Of a DNA stretch of 64,000 nt, positions 58,407-64,000 are shown one piece after another. Source of the DNA: Trichostrongylus colubriformis (Eukaryota; Nematoda; Chromadorea; Rhabditida; Trichostrongylidae); contig OZ022257.1 of the NCBI GenBank assembly GCA_963978905.1, positions 44,340,203 to 44,404,202 of the forward strand, written 5' to 3'. A program made the translations under genes and the position numbers. Position 1 is the stretch's first letter. Each line of letters starts with the position of its first letter. Under the pieces are notes generated by a model. The model saw nothing but the letters and a program-made list of their open reading frames with translations, made no database searches and was not told where the DNA came from.

Positions 58407-58930
58407 TAATGTATAATTCCTTTCTTATATTTAAGTTCCTAGTTAATCTCACCTAAGTTACTAAGATACTAATCATGTTTAATCACTATTTATCCTTTAC
58501 CTTCTCGCCACATATTGCATTCTACTTGCTTCCCTTCTATGTTTCGCTGCCCCACCGCCATTTATCTGACCGGACTTAGCTGAGTATCAAACCTAGTAAT
58601 TTCAAACTCTGGGCCTATTTTCTCTCTTTTTTCATTCTAACTAATTTTCTTCTCATCTTGTTTCTTTGTTGTTACTAATTTCCTTCTCATTCTTTTGTTT
58701 TAACATCTTTCAATCCTTTCTCACATTTTGTTTCTCTCACTTCTAACCTTTTTCTATCCTTTCGTTTAATCAGACTCAGACCTTCTCACACATTTGTTTG
58801 TTCACCAACCCCCCTCACTGAGGAGCCTCAGGGGTTGGTGTGGACAATGGTTCGTCTGAGGGTTTGAGGCGAAACGAACCATTTAACACTCCTTAACAGT
58901 TGAAATTGTACTAACATTTATTTTTCATTT
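55482..58930 (+). mobile_element. Penelope-like retroelement (Naiad/Chlamys-type), one copy, probably 5'-truncated
   Basis: Borders come from comparison with the uninterrupted Helitron copy at 41872-43814. That copy reads CAGCGTCCCAG directly into CTTTGCTGCGACGCGAG, whereas here the sequence leaves the Helitron after CCTCCCAG (55481) and re-enters it near 58931 (TTGGTTCGATGCGATATATG). The insert is about 3.45 kb. No clear target-site duplication is visible. About 520 bp of AT-rich 3' sequence follow the stop codon, with two strong hairpins near the end. There is no LTR-like repeat of the element in the window. The reading frame stays open to the left border without an ATG, consistent with 5' truncation during target-primed reverse transcription. 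Confidence 0.75.
58803..58883 (+). other. Paired hairpins near the 3' end of the Penelope-like element
   Basis: First hairpin: CACCAACCCC (58803-58812) pairs perfectly with GGGGTTGGTG (58831-58840), and inside it TGAGG (58819-58823) pairs with CCTCA (58826-58830). Second hairpin: AATGGTTCG (58846-58854) pairs perfectly with CGAACCATT (58875-58883) around a 20-nt loop containing CTGAGGG and GAAA. The pieces recall a hammerhead core but do not complete one. A 3' RNA signal recognised by the element's own RT is a reasonable guess, not shown. Confidence 0.6.
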
Positions 58931-59250
58931 ATTGGTTCGATGCGATATATGAACTTCGTGACAGACAGGTGGACGGAGACACACACGCACAGAAATACTA
59001 AGCGAATTGTATATAGTAGCATAAGCTTTAGGAAGGGAAAGGAGCACCCTTCCTCTTTCGTTAACGTGCCAGTGAGCTTAGGTGTACGACATTTTATAGG
59101 ATGCTCCCCTATTGAAGTAGTACCGAAAACAGAAATAAATTTACCGAAACCTGGGAAATGAGGTGTAGGCCAAAACACTCTAAATGGGTCACCGGTATAT
59201 ATTCTGTGAAATGTAAAGCACGTACCATATACGCTCGTAATATCCTACTA

Positions 59251-60786
59251 TCCTACTCTATATAATTCGCGTAGTATGTCTGTGTGTGTGTGTGTCCGTC
59301 TGTCTGTCCCGAAATTCATATCTCGCGACGCAGCAGAGCTGGGACGCTGAATTTTACAAATGATATGGGGGGTGGTAAGGGGACCCAGGCGATGGTGGAC
59401 CGAAAGTGATAGCAGCTGATACGCGCTGATAAGGAGCCTCAAAAGGCGAATGTCACCAAAGTCGTTTCGCCTTTCGGGTTGGCCCTAGAGCGCTGACACT
59501 CATAGGTGTTTTGCGGGATTGGACGGGAACATTAATAGTGGGTGATCCAACTTTATAACTGTTGATAAGATTCGATAAGGAGCGTCGGAAGGCAAATGTC
59601 GTCAAGTCCGCTTCGTCTTGCGTTGACCCTAGAGCGCCGACATTCATAGGTGTTTAGCAGGGTGGAACAGGAAACTAATGGTGCATGATCCAACTTTGTA
59701 ACGGTTGATAAGATACGATAAGGAACGTGAAATGGCAAATGTCGTCAAGTGCGTTTCATCTTTCGCGTTGACCCTAGCGCGCTGACATTCATAGATGTTT
59801 AGCAGGGTGGAACGGGAATGCTATTGGTGGATGATCCAACTTTATAACGGTTGATAAGATATGATAACGAGCGTGAAAGGGCAAATGTCGTCAAGTGCGT
59901 TTCATCTTTCGCGTTGACCCTAGAGCGCTGACATTCATAGATGTTTAGCAGGGTGGAACGGGAACACTATTGGTGGATGACCCAAGTTGATAACAATTGA
60001 TAAGATATGATAACGAGCGTGAAATGGCAAATGTCGTCAAGTGCGTTTCGTCTTTCGCGTTGACCCTAGGGCGCTGACATTCATAGGTGTTTAGCAGGGT
60101 GAAACGGGAACACTATTGGTGGATGATCCAAGTTGATAACGGTTGATAAGATTCGATAAGGAGCGTCGGAAAGCAAATGCCACCAAGTCCGATTACTTTT
60201 CCGACCGGCAGTGGGATGTCCACATTCACAGATATTGCGGGGTACGGGGATTAATGGTGACTTACTGATAGCGGCTTACAGAGGTTGGTAGGAGGAAGTG
60301 GATGGGATAATATCCGGTTCACTGTTTACTACTACTACACAACCGCTAAAGTAAAAGCGTCAGTGCAACTGGATAATATATTTTGTTTGCGTGTGATATC
60401 AGATACCGATGTATCGACCGCTAAACTGTCTAATGTTCCAAATAATGGTGCATGTCTTTTGATACTGCGATCTACATGGATCATTAAGATAGGATCGAGA
60501 TTTATGGCAGCAAAGCAAGCGAATCATTTTCTAATGCGGAACTAGCAACAATAGGGGGTATCGACCGTTCGACTATGTGAAATTCCAAATAGTGGTGCAT
60601 GTTTTGAAAAAAGACAAGCATCGAAAGCTGGCAGTAATCATGTCACGCAACTTTGTAATAATCGCAGTACCGAGAAGCGATCAGTACTGCGATTATTACA
60701 AAGTTAAGTCATGCGATATGGACTTCGTTATCGGCTGATCATTATCAACGTGTTATTCGCGCAGTAGTGTGCGATAGCTCAACTGG
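59251..60786 (+). mobile_element. Helitron-like element H4, complete
   Basis: Starts TCCTACTCTATATAATTCGC at 59251 after an A. It continues with a TG microsatellite and CTCGCGACGCAGCAGAGC, about five ~145-bp units (59460-60180) and the internal segment, and ends with GCGCAGTAGTGTGCG hairpin sequence and CTCAACTGG at 60786, followed by T. It lies inside the 5' terminus of another copy (H5). No protein of its own is visible. Confidence 0.62.
59460..60180 (+). repeat. ~145-bp minisatellite inside H4
   Basis: The landmark GCGCTGACATTCATAG recurs near 59490 (variant), 59632 (variant), 59778, 59921 and 60067. Frames crossing it are not genes. Confidence 0.75.
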
Positions 60787-61108
60787 TATATACATAATTC
60801 GCTTAGTATGTCTGTCCGTGTGTGTGTGTGTGTGTGTTTGTCAGTGTGTCCGCGTCAGTAAACCGCAAATCTTTTGAAAGTGTATCATATATTCGTTTAA
60901 ATAAGTGGTAATCGTGGATTAATGCCGTGCGACCGTTGAGCTGCTCATTTCCATGAGTGGTGCCTTTTCTATTGTCTCCTATGACGCAATCATCGCAATA
61001 ACAAACTGGCAGCTTCCATTTGCTGACGGACAGACAGATAAACACTGGAGACACGAATAACCGGCTGACATACCGACAAATACAGAAAGCAAATGCTTCT
61101 ACTATATA

Positions 61109-61519
61109 CAGTAGCGTTCAAAAGTATTCGGCCAACACTTTTTGTCATATCTTTTTTTCAACTTGATCAAATTTGACAAAATTTTAATATGTGGTGTCTG
61201 AACCTATTGTCAACATTTTCTTCTACTTGAGTGCCGCTTCACTCTTTTCATGGCTTTTTTTACAAGAATTTACTATCAGACCACCGAAAAAAGTAAAAGG
61301 CTTGGCCAAAAAAAACGGCTTTCTCTACAAAACCAAAATGAGCAAGCCTTAAAGAACATAAATTTTTTGTAGAGAGACCACAACTTTTGATGACAACGGC
61401 ACGCGGGTCGGCATAGGGATGGCACTCCGAAAACAAAAAATTGCATTGAACCACGTAACATACACCGTTGAGCGCCAAAGTACTATATTGAGTAAGTGTC
61501 TCCAAGTACAACAGACTAA
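61109..61519 (+). mobile_element. Tc1-type MITE copy C, truncated on the right
   Basis: Starts CAGTAGCGTTCAAAAGT after TA (61107-61108) and is similar in sequence to the MITEs at 1910-2370 and 19467-19971 until about 61519. There it is cut off by Helitron-type sequence that starts inside the TG-rich leader. No second terminal repeat remains. Confidence 0.6.
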
Positions 61520-63737
61520 AAGTGCTCCGTCTGTCTGTCACAGAATCATATCTCGCGTCGCAGTAAAGCTGGGACTCTGAATTTTACAAGTGATGTAGGA
61601 GGTACCAGGGGAACCTCAGCGTTGGTGGACCGGAAGTGATAGCAACTGATAAGGGCTGATAAGGAGCCATGGAAGACAAATGCCGCCAAACCCGTTTCTT
61701 TCGCATTGATCCCAGTACGCTGATCCCACATTTGTTTTTCGAAGTGGGATGGAGACATTAATGGTGGGTAACCCGCATGAACGATCGATAATATATATAT
61801 TTATATTTGTTACACGAGCAAATTCGTGTGGATACAAATTACAATGAAACTAGACCATAAGTACCAAAGTAAACAAGGTAATGGTGAGTAATGCTTGCTT
61901 AAAACCAAAATAAACAGAACAATGAAAAAAGGCAAGAAAAAGGATTTCAAGGACTCAGGCATTTATCCAGGCATTTTTTGAAAGTGTTGTATGATGAAAT
62001 GATTATCCGATGCTTTTTGCATAACTCCCTAAACAAGGGGACCACCCTGTGAGTGAAAAAATGACGCCTACAGTTGAGCTTGGCTCTACCTACATCTACT
62101 TTCAACTTGCCGCCTCTTGTTATCGAGTTTCGTAGAGACCAAAGTTCTGCAAGATTCATGCGAGTTTTGCCGTGTATTAATTTGTGGTATAGTAAGAGAT
62201 CACTCTTTCTCCGCCTATATTCTAAGGTTGTTAGCCCCAGGTTCTTGTTCCTCACACTAGCCGAAGGAATAGAGTAGAGAAATCCAAGAGCCCTCACCAT
62301 CAGTTTCCTGGTGAAACTGTTTTGTACTGTCTCAATCTTCTTGATAGTTCCAATCTTATAAAGATAAGATTTGATAAGGAGCTCAAACAGGTTGAGTGGT
62401 CAAATCCGTTTTGCTTTTCGCATTAATCTTAGAGCATTCATACTCAATGGTGTTTTGCAGAGTGGAACGGGGGCAATAGTGGTGGGTAATCCACATTGAT
62501 AACGCTTGATAAGATTCGATAAGGAGCATAAGAAGGCAAATGTCGTCAAATTCGATTCACCTTCCGCGTTGATCCAGGAACGCTGACGCTCATAGGTGTT
62601 TAGCAGGGTGGTACAGGGACACTGATGGTGGGTGATCCAAACTGATAATGGTTGACTAGACTCGATCAGAAGCGTGAGAAGGCAAATGTCGTCAGATTCG
62701 TTTCGCTGTTCGCATTGATCCTGGCGCTATCATACCACAGGTGTTTCACGGAGTGGGCCAGAGACATTAATGGTGGGTGATCCAATTTGATAATGGTTAA
62801 TAAGATTTGATTAGGAGCGTGAGAAGGAGAGTGTCACCGAGGCCGGTTCGCTTTTGCGGCTAACATTGGAATGTTCATATTCGCAGGTATTGTAGGGCAC
62901 GGCGATGGGTAGAGGGGCCTCAGTGAAACTGATAACGGCCCATAAAGGCTGATAAGAACCGTCAGGAATAAGATGGGATGGAATTTTTTACATCGCCTCC
63001 TACTTCTTTGCGACCGCTCTAGCAAAATTTTTTGATGCTCAGTGCCATTGGGTGAACACATTTTGTTTATGTTTTTTTATGGCGGATGTATCGACCGCTG
63101 AATTGCATAGCGTTCCAAAAAATGGTGCATTTTTCTTGAAACTGCGATCTACGATAATCATGATACAACCTATATTTGTGATAGAAAATCAAGCGGTTCA
63201 CTCTTCTAATGCGATATTGGCAGCAGCACTGGGTATCGACCGTTAGATTACGTAGAATCCCAAATAGTGAGGCATGTTTACGAAAACGATAAGCATCGCT
63301 AAGCGGGATATGGATCTACCATTAGTGTGTAAGAATTAGATGTTCAGCAAATGAACAGTTTGTTACCAATCGATGCAATAGGATACAAAACTACCGATCT
63401 CTAAACTATTCAAACTCCCAATGATGACCTAAACCAGTTGGCTGGCGCACACTACTGCGCGCGATTCATGTCGATGACGTGCAAAATGGATTCGATGCAA
63501 AGCTACTGAAGTATGTAAATACCGAAATGCTTTTTTATCACATCTCTGCTTTTTTTTTCAATTCAATAGCTCAATAAGCTCAGCTCAGTAATTAGTCCAA
63601 TAATTCAATAGTTGGAAGCATAGGGAAAGAAATTTCCGCTCAGTTCCATACACAGCAGTGGTCGGAGCGGTCAAACCCATTTTGCACAACATCGCAATGA
63701 ATATGAATCGCGCGCAGTATATGCTCCCGCCAACTGG
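61520..63737 (+). mobile_element. Helitron-like element H6, 5' end lost, interrupted by a LINE fragment
   Basis: Enters the family at the TCTGTCTGTC leader (61525), then CTCGCGTCGCAGTAAAGC, ~145-bp units, and a LINE insertion at about 61798-62357, after which the units resume (62358-62900). The internal segment (62930-63320) and a terminal inverted-repeat region (63429-63737) follow, ending GCCAACTGG and then T. No coding capacity of its own. Confidence 0.55.
61798..62357 (-). pseudogene. CR1-type LINE reverse transcriptase C-terminus, 5'-truncated fragment
   Basis: On the minus strand the frame reads through GTIKKIETVQNSFTRKLM, LGLTTLEYRR, KSDLLLYHKLIHG, then NSITRGGKLKV and RAKLNCRRHFFTHRVVPLF before its stop at 61947. 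This is the conserved C-terminal end of CR1/Jockey-type RTs downstream of the polymerase core. The catalytic motifs lie upstream and are absent, so the copy is 5'-truncated, and its AT-rich 3' tail ends in a TATA-type microsatellite near 61800. The surrounding Helitron minisatellite is interrupted exactly here. The frame has no evident lesion, so the insertion may be fairly young, but the product cannot be active. Confidence 0.7.
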
Positions 63738-63875
63738 TAATAGTATACTACCAGAACTTCAAGAACATGTCACGCAGGCATAGTTGCCATTCACCACATT
63801 CAGGGACGTGCCTCCTTCCTCACTAGGATGACGCCATGTTTAGGCGTTGAACCTTTATAGCATACTTCTCACTAT

Positions 63876-64000
63876 TAGGCTGCGTTCATACCAAACTGAA
63901 TGAGTTTTGGCGCATGGGCGCATCGACGTATCCGCGGTTTGGGATTTTTGACGCATCCACGATGACTACATCGTTCTAGCAATCGCGGTCGTTGAACGCG
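63876..64000 (+). mobile_element. MITE with GGCTGCGTTCATACCA end, cut by the window edge
   Basis: TTAGGCTGCGTTCATACCAA and TGGCGCATGGGCGCATC match the element at 29248-29498. The right end lies outside the window. Confidence 0.45.

Larger units (their letters stand above)
52874..59021 (-). mobile_element. Helitron-like element H2, interrupted by a CAAGGG transposon and the Penelope-like element
   Basis: Read on the minus strand, it starts at 59021 (TGCTACTATATACAATTCGC, then a T/G-rich microsatellite) and ends at 52874 with a GC-rich hairpin and CGACTGG. The flanks are A before the 5' end and T after CTGG, the A/T target rule of Helitrons. Order: 5' end, Penelope-like insertion, part of the ~145-bp minisatellite, a long internal segment, a CAAGGG-ended insertion at 53232-54402, then a terminal region holding an inverted repeat of about 270 bp. 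It encodes no recognisable Rep/helicase, so it is non-autonomous. Without the insertions it would be about 1.5 kb, slightly shorter than the uninterrupted copy H1. Confidence 0.6.
59243..61104 (+). mobile_element. Helitron-like element H5, split at its 5' terminus by H4; 3' end not found
   Basis: TCCTACTA at 59243-59250 and TATATACATAATTCGC from 60787 together rebuild the family 5' terminus, with H4 inserted between A and T. After 60830 the sequence departs from the family and looks like a different or decayed copy. At 61080-61104 a minus-strand end of another Helitron-like sequence (TATATAGTAGAAGCATTTGC read on the minus strand) abuts a Tc1-type MITE. Confidence 0.4.

Noticed and set aside
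58846..58883. Hammerhead ribozyme in the Penelope-like element tail
   Set aside because: CTGAGGG and GAAA lie in one loop, but CTGANGA is not matched and there is no room for the remaining two stems and a cleavage site.
59030..59180. Possible minus-strand exon after TTTCCCAG (FGKFISVFGTTSIGEHPIK)
   Set aside because: Attractive acceptor, but no donor and it abuts the H2 terminus; no family resemblance.
1..64000. CRISPR arrays, bacterial operons, ribosome binding sites, riboswitches
   Set aside because: No regular short repeat-spacer structure and no bacterial gene organisation; the DNA is clearly eukaryotic.

Overview
The window looks like repeat-rich nuclear DNA from an animal, most likely a rhabditid or strongylid nematode. 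There are no bacterial-style gene blocks. The open frames are transposase and reverse transcriptase relics, plus a few short exons bounded by GT...AG signals. The LINE relics (RTE-type at 32.2-32.9 kb, CR1-type at 34.8-35.1 and 61.8-62.4 kb), mariner and Tc1 copies, rolling-circle elements with nucleosome-length minisatellites, and many palindromic MITEs are the usual load of such genomes. The species assignment is inference only.

Layout: 0.3-5.3 kb is a nest of palindromic elements: a palindromic MITE split by a CAAGGG-ended transposon, which is itself split by a Tc1-type MITE, followed by a mariner relic. 5.6-6.0 kb holds a probable last exon on the minus strand. 7-19 kb is mostly anonymous DNA with palindromic MITEs, a short Helitron (13.9-14.3 kb), a CAAGGG element (16.0-16.8 kb) and a possible last exon (17.1-17.4 kb). 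20.5-21.4 kb carries four related 90-nt exons on the minus strand. 23.8-28.2 kb is a mariner split by a Helitron-like element that contains a 246-bp tandem array. 28-35 kb has MITEs and LINE fragments. 35.2-43.8 kb is a dense stack of Helitrons, mariners and TIR elements. 44-52.6 kb contains host exons: a mucin-like Ser/Thr-rich ectodomain exon (51.5-52.6 kb) and a transmembrane exon (48.1-48.2 kb) match in phase, and the intron between them holds a Tc1 element. 52.9-63.7 kb is three or four nested Helitrons.

The most notable element is a Penelope-like retroelement at about 55.48-58.93 kb. It has a long uninterrupted reading frame with an N-terminal GIY-YIG nuclease, a CxC linker and a C-terminal reverse transcriptase (YMDD). 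This permuted order is that of the Naiad/Chlamys-type Penelope-like elements, not of canonical Penelope, whose nuclease is C-terminal. The copy sits inside a Helitron and appears 5'-truncated.

A second theme is that insertion history can be read base by base. One Helitron 5' terminus was hit by two TA-targeting transposons, another by a second Helitron, and a mariner reading frame was split by a Helitron in a way that restores the frame when the insert is ignored. No autonomous Helitron Rep/helicase, no complete transposase, no tRNA or rRNA gene and no CRISPR array was seen. All calls come from reading the sequence by eye, without database searches.
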